Shown here one piece after another: positions 34,026 to 41,962 of a DNA stretch of 47,689 nucleotides. Numbering within the stretch: position 1 is the first letter of the stretch; each line of letters opens with the position of its first letter. Origin of the DNA: Streptomyces sp. SolWspMP-5a-2 (lineage in GTDB: Bacteria > Actinomycetota > Actinomycetes > Streptomycetales > Streptomycetaceae); assembly GCF_900091845.1 (NCBI RefSeq), contig NZ_FMCI01000063.1, positions 1 to 47,689 on the forward strand, given 5' to 3'. Under the pieces are notes generated by a model that saw only the letters and a list, made by a program, of their open reading frames with translations, was not told the origin of the DNA and made no database searches. Both the position numbers and the translations under genes were made by a program.

Positions 34026-35411
34026 ATGTCCAGCAGCACCACCACCGGGGAGACGCCGCGCGAGGACGTCTCCCTGCCCCACGGTCTCAAGCAGCGCCAC
34101 CTGTCGATGATCGCCCTGGGCGGGGTGATCGGCGCCGGTCTGTTCGTCGGCTCCGGCGCGGGCATCGCCGCCGCCGGTCCGTCCGTCGTCGTCGCCTACG
34201 CCCTCTCCGGGCTCCTGGTGATGCTGGTGATGCGGATGCTCGGCGAGATGTCGGCCGCGCATCCGTCCTCGGGCTCCTTCTCCGCCCACGCCGAGCGGGC
34301 GTTCGGGCCCTGGGCGGGCTTCACGGCGGGCTGGGCGTTCTGGGTGCTGCTGTGCACGGTGGTCGGCCTGGAGGGCATCGGCGCCGCGCACATCGTCACC
34401 GGCTGGCTGCCCGGGACGCCGGAGTGGATGTGGGTGGGCGTGTTCGTCGTGGTCCTGGGCGGCGCCAACCTGGCCGCCGTCCGCAGCTTCGGCGAGTTCG
34501 AGTTCTGGTTCGCGGCCCTGAAGGTCGGCGCGATCGTCCTCTTCCTGGTCCTCGGCGCGCTGGCCGTCGCGGGCGTCCTGCCGGGCACCGACTCCCCCGG
34601 CACCAGCCACCTCGCCGACTTCCTCCCGCACGGCGGCGAGGGCCTGGTCGTCGGCCTGCTCGCGTCGATCTTCGCGTACGGCGGCCTGGAGACGGTCACC
34701 ATCGCGGCGGCCGAGTCCGAGGACCCGGTGCGGGGCGTGGCGAGCGCGGTGCGCACCGCGATGTGGCGCATCGCGCTGTTCTACGTCGGCTCGATGGCGG
34801 TCGTCGTCACCCTGGTGCCGTCGGACGCGAAGGAGATCGTCGAGGACGGGCCGTACGTGGCCACGCTCCAGCGGATCGGCGTCGACGGCGCGGGCCAGGT
34901 GATGAACGTCGTCATCTTCGTCGCGCTGCTGTCCGCGATGAACGCCAACATCTACGGCTCCTCGCGGATCGCGTACTCGCTGGTGCGGCGGGGGCTCGGG
35001 CCGCGGGCGCTGGGGCGGGTCAGCGGCGGGGTGCCGCGGGTCGCGGTGCTGGTCTCCTGCGCGGTCGGCCTGGTCTGCGTGGGGCTGAGCCGCTGGCGTC
35101 CCGACGACGTCTTCGCCTGGCTGCTGAACACGGTCGGCGCGGTGATCCTGGTCGTCTGGATCTTCATCGCCGCCTCCCAGCTGCGGCTGCGGCGGCGCCT
35201 GGAGCGGGAGACGCCCGAGCGGCTGGTGGTGCGCATGTGGGCGTTCCCGGTGCTGACCTGGGTCGCGCTGGCCGGGATGGCGGCGGTCTTCGTCCTGATG
35301 GCCAGGGAGCCCGGCACCCGGGTCCAGCTCGGTGCGACGGGCGCGATGACGGCGGTGCTCGCGGCGGCCGGGTACGCCCGGCAGCGGACGGGCCGCACGG
35401 CACGGGAGTGA
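34026..35411 (+). CDS. Amino acid permease, APC family (copy 2), 461 aa
   Basis: The start ATG at 34026 (MSSSTTTGETPREDVSLPHGL) has no clear ribosome site, so a short or leaderless mRNA is possible. The core starts HLSMIALGGVIGAGLFVGSG and shares long blocks with copy 1 at 31638: VMRMLGEMSAA, SGSFSAHAERA, FGEFEFWFA. Twelve helices are expected. It is an AAT-subgroup amino acid importer with unknown substrate. The N-terminal tail is about 15 residues longer than copy 1. The two copies plus bioY look like an old duplication with insertion or rearrangement between. A U-tailed terminator follows at 35481-35510. Confidence 0.92.
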   Translation: MSSSTTTGETPREDVSLPHGLKQRHLSMIALGGVIGAGLFVGSGAGIAAAGPSVVVAYALSGLLVMLVMRMLGEMSAAHPSSGSFSAHAERAFGPWAGFTAGWAFWVLLCTVVGLEGIGAAHIVTGWLPGTPEWMWVGVFVVVLGGANLAAVRSFGEFEFWFAALKVGAIVLFLVLGALAVAGVLPGTDSPGTSHLADFLPHGGEGLVVGLLASIFAYGGLETVTIAAAESEDPVRGVASAVRTAMWRIALFYVGSMAVVVTLVPSDAKEIVEDGPYVATLQRIGVDGAGQVMNVVIFVALLSAMNANIYGSSRIAYSLVRRGLGPRALGRVSGGVPRVAVLVSCAVGLVCVGLSRWRPDDVFAWLLNTVGAVILVVWIFIAASQLRLRRRLERETPERLVVRMWAFPVLTWVALAGMAAVFVLMAREPGTRVQLGATGAMTAVLAAAGYARQRTGRTARE

Positions 35412-35480
35412 CGGCGGGCGACGGACAGCGGACGCCGGGCAGCGGTCTCCGGTCCCCCCCTCCCGGCGACACACCCCACC

Positions 35481-35510
35481 ACCCCCTCGGTGCACCGAGG
35501 GGGTCTTTTG
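35481..35510 (+). terminator. Intrinsic terminator with U-tract, abutting the sodF promoter
   Basis: ACCCCCTCGG and CCGAGGGGGT pair around a TGCA loop (35481-35504) and are followed by CTTTTG. It is one of the few hairpins here with a T-rich tail. Only five bases separate it from the sodF -10 box. Confidence 0.88.
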
Positions 35511-35514
35511 TTGC

Positions 35515-35520
35515 TAGGTT
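35515..35520 (+). promoter_or_regulatory. -10 box of sodF
   Basis: TAGGTT fits TANNNT; the start point would lie near 35527, inside the Nur box. The -35 position falls within the upstream terminator stem and is not a consensus match. Confidence 0.5.
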
Positions 35521-35524
35521 GTAG

Positions 35525-35541
35525 TTGCAAGTCTTTTGCAA
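35525..35541. promoter_or_regulatory. Nur (nickel-responsive Fur-family repressor) box
   Basis: TTGCAA-GTCTT-TTGCAA matches the Nur box reported for S. coelicolor (tTGCaa-N5-ttGCAA) base for base. It covers the predicted transcription start of sodF, so nickel-loaded Nur should block transcription and let the nickel enzyme SodN take over. Confidence 0.88.
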
Positions 35542-35572
35542 TAAGGCGCCACGAGGTCGGAGGGGATCCGCC

Positions 35573-36214
35573 ATGCCCGTCTACACGCTCCCTGAACTGC
35601 CGTACGACTACGCCGCTCTCGAACCGGTCATCGACCCGCAGATCGTCGAGCTGCACCACGACAAGCACCACGCGGCGTACGTGAAGGGCGCGAACGACAC
35701 CCTGGAGCAGTTGGCGGAGGCCCGGGACAAGGAGTCCTGGGGCTCGATCAACGGCCTGGAGAAGAACCTGGCCTTCCATCTCTCCGGCCACATCCTGCAC
35801 TCCATCTACTGGCACAACATGACCGGCGACGGCGGCGGCGAGCCCACGGCCGCGGACGGCGTCGGCGAGCTGGCGGACGCGATCACCGAGTCCTTCGGCT
35901 CGTTCGCCGGACTCAAGGCGCAGCTCACCAAGGCCGCCGCGACCACCCAGGGTTCGGGCTGGGGCGTCCTCGCCTACGAGCCCCTCAGCGGCCGCCTGAT
36001 CGTCGAGCAGGTCTACGACCACCAGGGCAACGTCGGCCAGGGATCGACCCCGATCCTCGTCTTCGACGCCTGGGAGCACGCCTTCTACCTCCAGTACAAG
36101 AACCAGAAGGTCGACTTCATCGAGGCCATGTGGGCCGTCGTCAACTGGCAGGACGTGGCCCGGCGCCACGCCGCCGCCAGGGAACGCGGCGACAGCCTGC
36201 TGCTCGCCCCCTGA
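35573..36214 (+). CDS. sodF: Fe-type superoxide dismutase, 213 aa
   Basis: The ATG at 35573 follows GGAGGGG at about 8 bases. The protein [20 protein letters not shown] is an Fe/Mn superoxide dismutase. Metal ligands are the His in [12 protein letters not shown], the His in [13 protein letters not shown], and Asp/His in [12 protein letters not shown]. Length is standard. It dismutates superoxide in the cytoplasm. In Streptomyces it is repressed by nickel through Nur, and the Nur box overlapping its promoter shows that this regulation is kept here. A hairpin terminator follows. Confidence 0.96.
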   Translation: MPVYTLPELPYDYAALEPVIDPQIVELHHDKHHAAYVKGANDTLEQLAEARDKESWGSINGLEKNLAFHLSGHILHSIYWHNMTGDGGGEPTAADGVGELADAITESFGSFAGLKAQLTKAAATTQGSGWGVLAYEPLSGRLIVEQVYDHQGNVGQGSTPILVFDAWEHAFYLQYKNQKVDFIEAMWAVVNWQDVARRHAAARERGDSLLLAP

Positions 36215-36285
36215 CCCGGGGCCACCGGACGCCCTGCCTCGTGATCGTCTTCTCAACCTTCACTCGGCGGGCGGAGTGAGGGAGG

Positions 36286-36320
36286 CCCCCGCGAGGACAT
36301 GACTCGCGGGGGTCTTCTGT
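36286..36320. terminator. Hairpin with T-rich tail after sodF
   Basis: CCCCCGCGAG (36286-36295) and CTCGCGGGGG (36303-36312) pair around GACATGA and are followed by TCTTCTGT. It ends sodF transcription before the converging phosphatase gene. Confidence 0.85.
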
Positions 36321-36366
36321 GCGCCCGGGGACGCGCCGGGGACGGCCGCCGCGCGCCCGGTCCGGG

Positions 36367-36996
36367 TCACCGGTCGCCGTCGTCGCAGGGCACGTTGAGC
36401 GCCATCAGCCCCACCGACCCGCCCGTCAGGCGCAGTTCGGTGACGGCCGCGTTGCGCAGCCGGGGGAAGACTCGGCGGTAGTCGCGGACCGGGACCGACA
36501 GGAGCGTGCACAGCACCAGGCGCAGCAGGCTGTTGTGGGCGACCACCAGGACCCGTCCGCCCGGGTGCGCGGCGGCGATCCGGCGCAGGGCGGCGGCGCC
36601 CCGCTCGGCGGCGGCGGCCGGGTCCTCGGCGTCCGGGAAGGGACGGGCGACCGGGTCGGCCACGAACGCCGCAGCGCCCTCGGGGTCCTCGGCGGCGAAC
36701 TCGGCGAGCGTGCGGCCCTCCACCACCCCGAAGTCGCACTCGCGCAGGTCCGGTTCGCGGCGCGGGGTGAGGCCGAGGGTCCGGCAGGCGGGCTCCGCGG
36801 TGGCGACCGCGCGGGCCAGCGGCGACGTCCACACCGCGTCGACGGGGTGTGCCCCGGCCCACCGGCCGAGCGCCTCGGCCTGCGCGCGCCCGGTGTCGGT
36901 CAGCGCGATGTCGCTGACGCCCGCGTAGCGGTTCTCGGCGTGCCAGACGGTCTGCCCGTGCCGGGCCAGGAGCAGGGTGGTCGCGGTCGTCGTCAT
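36367..36996 (-). CDS. Histidine phosphatase (phosphoglycerate mutase-like), 209 aa
   Basis: I chose the ATG at 36996 (MTTTATTLLLARHGQTVWHAENRY). The catalytic motif LLLARHGQT (RHG, H at about 13), the second His in VLVVAHNSLLRL (near 152), and SPLARAVATAEPACR are those of the cofactor-independent-PGM/CobC-like branch of the histidine phosphatase family. A small phosphate ester is dephosphorylated; the substrate is unknown. It lies 65 bases downstream of the FGGY kinase gene on the same strand and may be co-transcribed, so a sugar phosphate made by that kinase is one guess. Confidence 0.87.
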   Translation of the reverse strand: MTTTATTLLLARHGQTVWHAENRYAGVSDIALTDTGRAQAEALGRWAGAHPVDAVWTSPLARAVATAEPACRTLGLTPRREPDLRECDFGVVEGRTLAEFAAEDPEGAAAFVADPVARPFPDAEDPAAAAERGAAALRRIAAAHPGGRVLVVAHNSLLRLVLCTLLSVPVRDYRRVFPRLRNAAVTELRLTGGSVGLMALNVPCDDGDR

Positions 36997-37061
36997 GCGG
37001 GGAAGTATCGCGGTGCGGGCGGGCCGCGGGGGCGGACGGGGTCCCGGCGGGGCGGACGGGG

Positions 37062-38537
37062 TCAGATTCCGGCCAGATCGGCGGCGAGCCGGGTCCTGGC
37101 GTGCGCGGCCACCTCGCCGGGGAGCCAGCCGCGGGAGGTCAGGGCGTCCAGGAGCCGGGTGTAGGGCTCGGCGAAGCGGGCGGTGCGGGCCGGGTCGGGG
37201 GTGAGGCTCGCGCCGAGGTGGACCATGGTGCCGGTGAGGTCGGTCAGCGGGGCGCCGGTCGTGCCGTGGGCGGCCAGCGCCGCCATGCCGAGCGCGGGTT
37301 CGGTCTGCCGGGGGACGCGGGCGGGGCGGGCCAGGACGTCGGCGCGGAGCTGGTTCCAGTAGGCGCTGCGGGCGCCGCCGCCGGTGAAGGTGAGCGGGCC
37401 CGCCAGCGGGGCGCCGAGGTGGTGGAGGTAGTCGAGGCAGAGGCGTTCGGTGAGGGCGACGCCCTGGAGCAGCGCCGCCCAGCGGTCGGCGTCGCCGTCC
37501 GGCCGCCCCAGGGTCAGCGCCGTCGCGCCGGGCGCCAGGAACGGGAACCGCTCCCCGGGCGACACCAGCGGGTACATCACCGCGCCGGCCGGTTCGTGGG
37601 CGGCGGCCAGCTCGTCGAGGGCGGCCGGGTCGGCGCCGGGGAAGGCCGCCGCGAGCGCCCCCGCGCCCACGCTCGACGCCCCGCCGGGCAGCCAGCTCCC
37701 GTCCGGCGCGCGGTGGTTGTAGACGACGCCGGTGGCGTCGCGGACCGGGGCGCGGGCGGCGCCCTTGAGCACGAGGGTGGTGCCGAGCACGGAGTTCCAG
37801 GCGCCGGGCCGCAGCGCCCCTGAGGCGATCTGGGCCGCGCAGCCGTCGGTCATCCCGGCGATCACCGGGGTGCCCGCGGGGACGCCGGTGGCCTCGGCGG
37901 CCTCCGCGCCGACCGCCCCGAGCCGGGTGCCGGGGCCGACCACCTCGGGGAGCGCGCCGTCGGGCAGCCCGAGTCCGGCGGCGGCGTCCGGCCAGGCTCC
38001 GCGCTCCAGGTCGTACCCGGTCTTCAGGGCGTGGCTGGAATCCGTCGGCACCGGGTGCCCGATCAGCCGGGCGGTGACGACATCGGGCTGGTGGGTGATC
38101 CGGCCGGGGCCGTGCGCGCGCAGCAGCCAGAGCGCCCGGGGCAGCCCCCAGCCGTCCTGCACGGCGAGGCCCGCCGCCCTGGCGCGGGCGCCCTCGGCCG
38201 CGGCCCGCCCGTCGTCGTACATCAGGGCGGGGCTCAGCGGCAGGCCGCGCGCGTCGGTGAGCAGCACGGTGCCGGAGGTGCCGCACACGGCGAGCCCGCC
38301 GATCCCGGTGCCCCCGCGGCCGGTCAGGGCGGCCCGGGTGGCCGCGCACACCGCCCGCCACCACAGCCCGGGGTCCTGCTCGTGCCGTCCCGGCCGGCGC
38401 CGCCCGGTCAGCGGCGCGGTGCCGCCGCCGAGGACCGTGCCGTCGCGGGTGACCAGCAGCGCGCGCACGCCCTGGGTGCCCAGGTCGACGCCCAGCCACG
38501 CCTGGTCCGCCGCGCCTTCGCCGCGCTCGACCGCCAT
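37062..38537 (-). CDS. FGGY-family carbohydrate kinase, xylulokinase-like, 491 aa
   Basis: I chose the ATG at 38537, preceded by GGGAGGT; the frame stays open upstream to 39029, but that part is antisense to the binding-protein gene. The N-terminal ATPase fold starts with WLGVDLGTQGVRALLVTRDG, and a second motif is ALMYDDGRA. The catalytic Asp is probably in AGMTDGCAAQIASGA, and the adenosine motif in LTFTGGGARSAYWNQLRAD. It phosphorylates a sugar or polyol at the terminal hydroxyl; xylulose, ribulose or another ketose are all possible. It is divergently transcribed from the ABC operon, which ends in a second FGGY kinase, and shares a 202-base control region with it. Confidence 0.87.
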   Translation of the reverse strand: MAVERGEGAADQAWLGVDLGTQGVRALLVTRDGTVLGGGTAPLTGRRRPGRHEQDPGLWWRAVCAATRAALTGRGGTGIGGLAVCGTSGTVLLTDARGLPLSPALMYDDGRAAAEGARARAAGLAVQDGWGLPRALWLLRAHGPGRITHQPDVVTARLIGHPVPTDSSHALKTGYDLERGAWPDAAAGLGLPDGALPEVVGPGTRLGAVGAEAAEATGVPAGTPVIAGMTDGCAAQIASGALRPGAWNSVLGTTLVLKGAARAPVRDATGVVYNHRAPDGSWLPGGASSVGAGALAAAFPGADPAALDELAAAHEPAGAVMYPLVSPGERFPFLAPGATALTLGRPDGDADRWAALLQGVALTERLCLDYLHHLGAPLAGPLTFTGGGARSAYWNQLRADVLARPARVPRQTEPALGMAALAAHGTTGAPLTDLTGTMVHLGASLTPDPARTARFAEPYTRLLDALTSRGWLPGEVAAHARTRLAADLAGI

Positions 38538-38579
38538 CAGGACCTCCCGGTGATGCCCGCGGTGGAGCGCGGGACGGAC

Positions 38580-38592
38580 TGTGAAGTTCACA
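38580..38592. promoter_or_regulatory. Palindrome TGTGAAGTTCACA in the kinase / ABC operon control region
   Basis: A perfect 6+1+6 inverted repeat 43 bases upstream of the kinase ATG. Its core GTGAAGTTCAC recurs exactly at 28575-28585 (minus strand) in a different divergent promoter. It is likely a repressor site over the kinase promoter. Confidence 0.5.
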
Positions 38593-38635
38593 CCTTCCCC
38601 CGATATCGAACCCGCATTTTCGCCCGCGCAAGGGA

Positions 38636-38697
38636 TTGACACCCAACTTGCCTCGTTACAACCTCTGTTGACGAGTCGGAACGAGTCGACCTGACGT
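38636..38697 (+). promoter_or_regulatory. Candidate promoter and DeoR-type operator of the ABC operon
   Basis: TTGACA (38636-38641) has only TACAAC at 15 bases. TTGACG (38668-38673) with TGACGT at 18 bases is an alternative. Overlapping these, the half-site occurs as CTCGTT (38652), GACGAG (38670) and AACGAG (38680). The last two form the 10-base direct repeat ACGAGTCGGA / ACGAGTCGAC (38671-38690). Direct repeats at one helical turn suit a DeoR-family regulator, and one is encoded in the operon. Confidence 0.4.
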
Positions 38698-38739
38698 GGT
38701 GAACCGAGCACCGGACCCAGCCCCACCTGGAGGTCACGG

Positions 38740-40161
38740 ATGGACACGCACGCGCACGACCGCCGCCGCTTCCTCGCCCTCACCGCCGCCACCGCCGCGA
38801 CCCCGCTCCTCGCGGCCTGCGGCGCCGGGTTCGGCGGCGCCGACGACAAGGGCGACGGCTCGGCCGCCGACGACGTCACCGGCTCCTTCGACTGGCGCCG
38901 GGAGCGGGGCACCACCGTCAAGGCCCTGCTCAACAAGCACCCGTACACGGACGCCCTGATCGCCGACCTGAAGTCGTTCACCGGCAGGACCGGGATCAAG
39001 GTCGAGTACGACGTCTTCCCGGAGGACAACTACTTCGACAAGCTGACCGTCGACCTCTCCAGCGGGCGCGCCTCCTACGACGTCTTCATGCTGGGCGCGT
39101 ACATGGTGTGGCAGTACGGGCCGCCCGGCTGGCTGGAGGACCTCGGCCCGTGGATGCGCAACTCCGCGGCCACCGGCGCCGAATGGGACCAGGACGACTT
39201 CTTCCCCAACCTGCTCCAGGCCGACCAGTGGTCGCTGAAGGACGGCGCCCCGCTCGGCAGGGGCGGCCAGTACGCGCTGCCGTGGGGCTGGGAGACCAAC
39301 GTCGTCGCCTACAACACCGAGGTCTTCGGCAAGCTGGGGCTCAGGCCCGCCGAGACCTTCGACGAACTGCGCGAACTCGCCGCCGCCGTCAAGAAGAAGG
39401 CGCCCGGGGCCGGGTACGACGGCATGTACGGCATCGCCGTGCGCGGCTCGCGGAGCTGGGCCACCATCCACCCCGGCTTCATGACCATGTACGCCCGCAA
39501 CGGGCTGCGGGACTTCACCGTCGACGGCGGTGCGCTGAAGCCCGCGATGAACTCCCCGCGGGCGGTGGCGTTCACCCGGGACTGGGCCGACATGGTCCGG
39601 CACGGCGGGCCGCCGTCCTGGACGTCGTACACCTGGTACCAGTGCTCGGGCGACCTGGGCGCGAAGAAGGCCGCGATGCTCTTCGACGCGGACACCGCCG
39701 CCTACTTCCAGGCGGTCCCCGGGGCGAGTCCGGCCTCCGGGAAGATCGCCTTCCATCCCGGGCCGAAGGGTCCTGACGGCTCGCTCGCCACCAACATGTG
39801 GATCTGGTCGCTCGGCATGAACGCCAGGAGCCGCAGGAAGAGCGCGAGCTGGCTCTTCCTGCAGTGGGCCACCGGCAAGGAGCACCTGCGCCGGGGCGCC
39901 CTCACCCACCAGCACATCGACCCGGTCCGCAGGTCGATCAGCCAGGACGCCGCGTACAAGGACAAGATGCGGCACCTGCCCGGCTTCCTCGACACCTTCG
40001 AGGCGGTCGCCGACCGGACGCGGATCCAGTTCACCCCGCAGGCGCAGTTCTTCGACGCCACCACCAGCTGGGCCGCGGCCCTCCAGGAGATCTACGGCGG
40101 CCGGGAGGCGGGCCAGGTGCTGAACGGGCTCGCGGGCGACCTGGCCCGGAAGGTGCGCTGA
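38740..40161 (+). CDS. Carbohydrate ABC transporter binding lipoprotein, Tat-type signal, 473 aa
   Basis: The N-terminus has a twin-arginine-like motif DRRRFLAL (7-14), a hydrophobic stretch, and a lipobox LAAC with C27 as the lipidated cysteine. The mature part is a family 1 (UgpB/MalE-like) extracellular binding protein with about 420 residues. It includes VEYDVFPEDNYFDKLTVDLSSG and PWGWETNVVAYNTEVFGKLGL, and ends QEIYGGREAGQVLNGLAGD. It would capture a sugar or polyol outside the membrane and pass it to the two permeases that follow. It is the first gene of the operon, with 5 bases to the next start. Confidence 0.92.
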   Translation: MDTHAHDRRRFLALTAATAATPLLAACGAGFGGADDKGDGSAADDVTGSFDWRRERGTTVKALLNKHPYTDALIADLKSFTGRTGIKVEYDVFPEDNYFDKLTVDLSSGRASYDVFMLGAYMVWQYGPPGWLEDLGPWMRNSAATGAEWDQDDFFPNLLQADQWSLKDGAPLGRGGQYALPWGWETNVVAYNTEVFGKLGLRPAETFDELRELAAAVKKKAPGAGYDGMYGIAVRGSRSWATIHPGFMTMYARNGLRDFTVDGGALKPAMNSPRAVAFTRDWADMVRHGGPPSWTSYTWYQCSGDLGAKKAAMLFDADTAAYFQAVPGASPASGKIAFHPGPKGPDGSLATNMWIWSLGMNARSRRKSASWLFLQWATGKEHLRRGALTHQHIDPVRRSISQDAAYKDKMRHLPGFLDTFEAVADRTRIQFTPQAQFFDATTSWAAALQEIYGGREAGQVLNGLAGDLARKVR

Positions 40162-40166
40162 GCGCG

Positions 40167-41048
40167 ATGGGCCCGCGGCCCGCCCTGCGCCCGTATCTGC
40201 TGGTCCTCCCGGCCCTGCTGCTGACCTGCGGCATCCTCTACCCGTTCGGCCTCGGCCTCTTCTACACGCTGTTCGACTTCTCGGCGAGCCGTCCGCGCCC
40301 CGGCCTGGTGGGGTTCGGCAACTACCGGACGATGCTCGGCGAGGGCGCGTTCTGGAACTCGGCGTGGGTGACGGTGCTGTACGCGGTCGGCGCCGCCGCG
40401 GCGGAGACCGTCCTCGGGGTGTCGGTGGCCCTGCTGCTGCACCGCTCCTCGCGGATCGGCCGGGTGCTGGAGAAGATCCTGATCCTGCCCCTGATGATCG
40501 CCCCGGTGATCGCGGCGATCATGTGGAAGCTGATGCTCCAGCCGTCGGTGGGGGTGGTCAACCACCTGCTGCGGCCGGTCGGGCTCGGCGGGGTGCAGTG
40601 GACGGACACCCCGGCGGGCGCCCTGCTGTCGTCGATCGCCGTGGACGTGTGGGTGTACACGCCGTTCGTGGCGATCCTCGCCCTGGCCGGTCTGCGGTCG
40701 CTGCCCGCCTCCCCGTTCGAGGCGGCGGCCGTGGACGGCGCGGGGTGGTGGTACACGTTCCGCAGACTGACCCTGCCGATGCTCTGGCCGTACGTGCTGG
40801 TGGCGGTGATCTTCCGGTTCATGGACTCGCTGAAGGTCTTCGACATCATCTACGCGCTGACCGAGGGCGGACCCGGCGACTCCACGATGGTCCTGCAGAT
40901 CCGCGCCTATCTGGAGGCGATCCGCTTCCAGCGCTACTCGTTCGGGATCAGCTACACGATCGTCCTGTGGGCGGTCGTCTACCTGGCGGCGATGGTCCTG
41001 GTCCGCCATCTGGGCCGGGTCCAGCGGAAGGCGGCCGAGGCCCGATGA
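40167..41048 (+). CDS. ABC sugar permease, MalF-type, 293 aa
   Basis: The ATG at 40167 opens a protein with six hydrophobic helices, the first at about residues 8-30. The EAA loop that docks the ATPase is EAAAVDGAGWWYTFRRLTLP (about residues 189-208). It forms the membrane channel together with the next gene product. The stop overlaps the following ATG by four bases (ATGA), indicating coupled translation. MalF proteins often have a large periplasmic loop; this one lacks it, as is common in the CUT1 family of Streptomyces. Confidence 0.93.
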   Translation: MGPRPALRPYLLVLPALLLTCGILYPFGLGLFYTLFDFSASRPRPGLVGFGNYRTMLGEGAFWNSAWVTVLYAVGAAAAETVLGVSVALLLHRSSRIGRVLEKILILPLMIAPVIAAIMWKLMLQPSVGVVNHLLRPVGLGGVQWTDTPAGALLSSIAVDVWVYTPFVAILALAGLRSLPASPFEAAAVDGAGWWYTFRRLTLPMLWPYVLVAVIFRFMDSLKVFDIIYALTEGGPGDSTMVLQIRAYLEAIRFQRYSFGISYTIVLWAVVYLAAMVLVRHLGRVQRKAAEAR

Positions 41049-41962
41049 GAGAGCCTGAACGCGACGTGCGGGAGCGGGAACGGGAGGCCGGGCGCGGGGC
41101 GGGACGCGACGGGCGCGGGCCCGGACGCGACGGGCGGGGGGCGCGGCGGGTCGCGGGGTGGCTCGCGGACGCGGCGCTCGTCGGGTACTTCGTCTTCGCG
41201 CTGTTCCCGATCGCCTGGATGCTGGTCCTGTCGCTGAAACCGGCCGACCAGCTGTTCAGCACCTACTTCTCCTTCACCCCGACCCTCGGCTCCTACCGGA
41301 CCGTCCTCGGCGGCGGCGAGGGCATCCCCTTCCTGCGGTTCTTCGTCAACAGCCTGGTCGTGTCGGTGGGCGCCGTCGCGCTCTCCCTGCTGGTCGGGCT
41401 GCCGGCCGCGTACGCGTCGGCGCGCTGGCGGTTCAAGGGCTCCGAGAACCTGATGTTCACGCTCCTGTCCTTCCGGTTCGCCCCCGAACTCACCGTGATC
41501 ATCCCGCTGTTCGTGCTCTACCAGCGGCTCGGCCTGTTCGACACGTACGTCGGCATGATCTGGGTGCTGCAACTGGTCACGCTGCCGCTCGTGGTGTGGA
41601 TCATGCGGTCCTACTTCGCCGACCTCACCCCGGAGCTGGAGCAGGCGGCGCTGCTCGACGGCTACAGCCGCACCCAGGCGTTCTTCAGGGTCGCGCTGCC
41701 GCTGGTGAAACCCGGGGTGGCGGCCGTGTCGCTGCTGGCGTTCATCTTCGCCTGGAACAACTTCGTCTTCCCGCTGATCCTCACCTCCAACGAGGCGCAG
41801 ACGGTGACCGTGGGCGCCCTGTCCTTCCTCGGCGGCGACCGCCCCAAGTACAACCTGACGGCCGCCGCCGCCCTGGTCTCCGTCGTGCCGCCGCTGCTGC
41901 TTGCCCTGACCATCCAGCGCTACCTGGTGCGGGGGCTGTCGTTCGGGGCGGTGAAGTCATGA
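41045..41962 (+). CDS. ABC sugar permease, MalG-type, 305 aa
   Basis: After an unusual charged N-terminus of about 38 residues (with REREREAGRGAG and a GRDGRG repeat encoded by a tandem DNA repeat near 41100-41140), six helices follow from about residue 40. The EAA loop is EQAALLDGYSRTQAFFRVALP (about residues 199-219), and the C-terminus YLVRGLSFGAVKS is typical of MalG. It pairs with the MalF-type protein. The TGA overlaps the ATPase start by four bases. The N-terminal extension is cytoplasmic and may be a later addition. Confidence 0.93.
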   Translation: MREPERDVREREREAGRGAGRDGRGPGRDGRGARRVAGWLADAALVGYFVFALFPIAWMLVLSLKPADQLFSTYFSFTPTLGSYRTVLGGGEGIPFLRFFVNSLVVSVGAVALSLLVGLPAAYASARWRFKGSENLMFTLLSFRFAPELTVIIPLFVLYQRLGLFDTYVGMIWVLQLVTLPLVVWIMRSYFADLTPELEQAALLDGYSRTQAFFRVALPLVKPGVAAVSLLAFIFAWNNFVFPLILTSNEAQTVTVGALSFLGGDRPKYNLTAAAALVSVVPPLLLALTIQRYLVRGLSFGAVKS

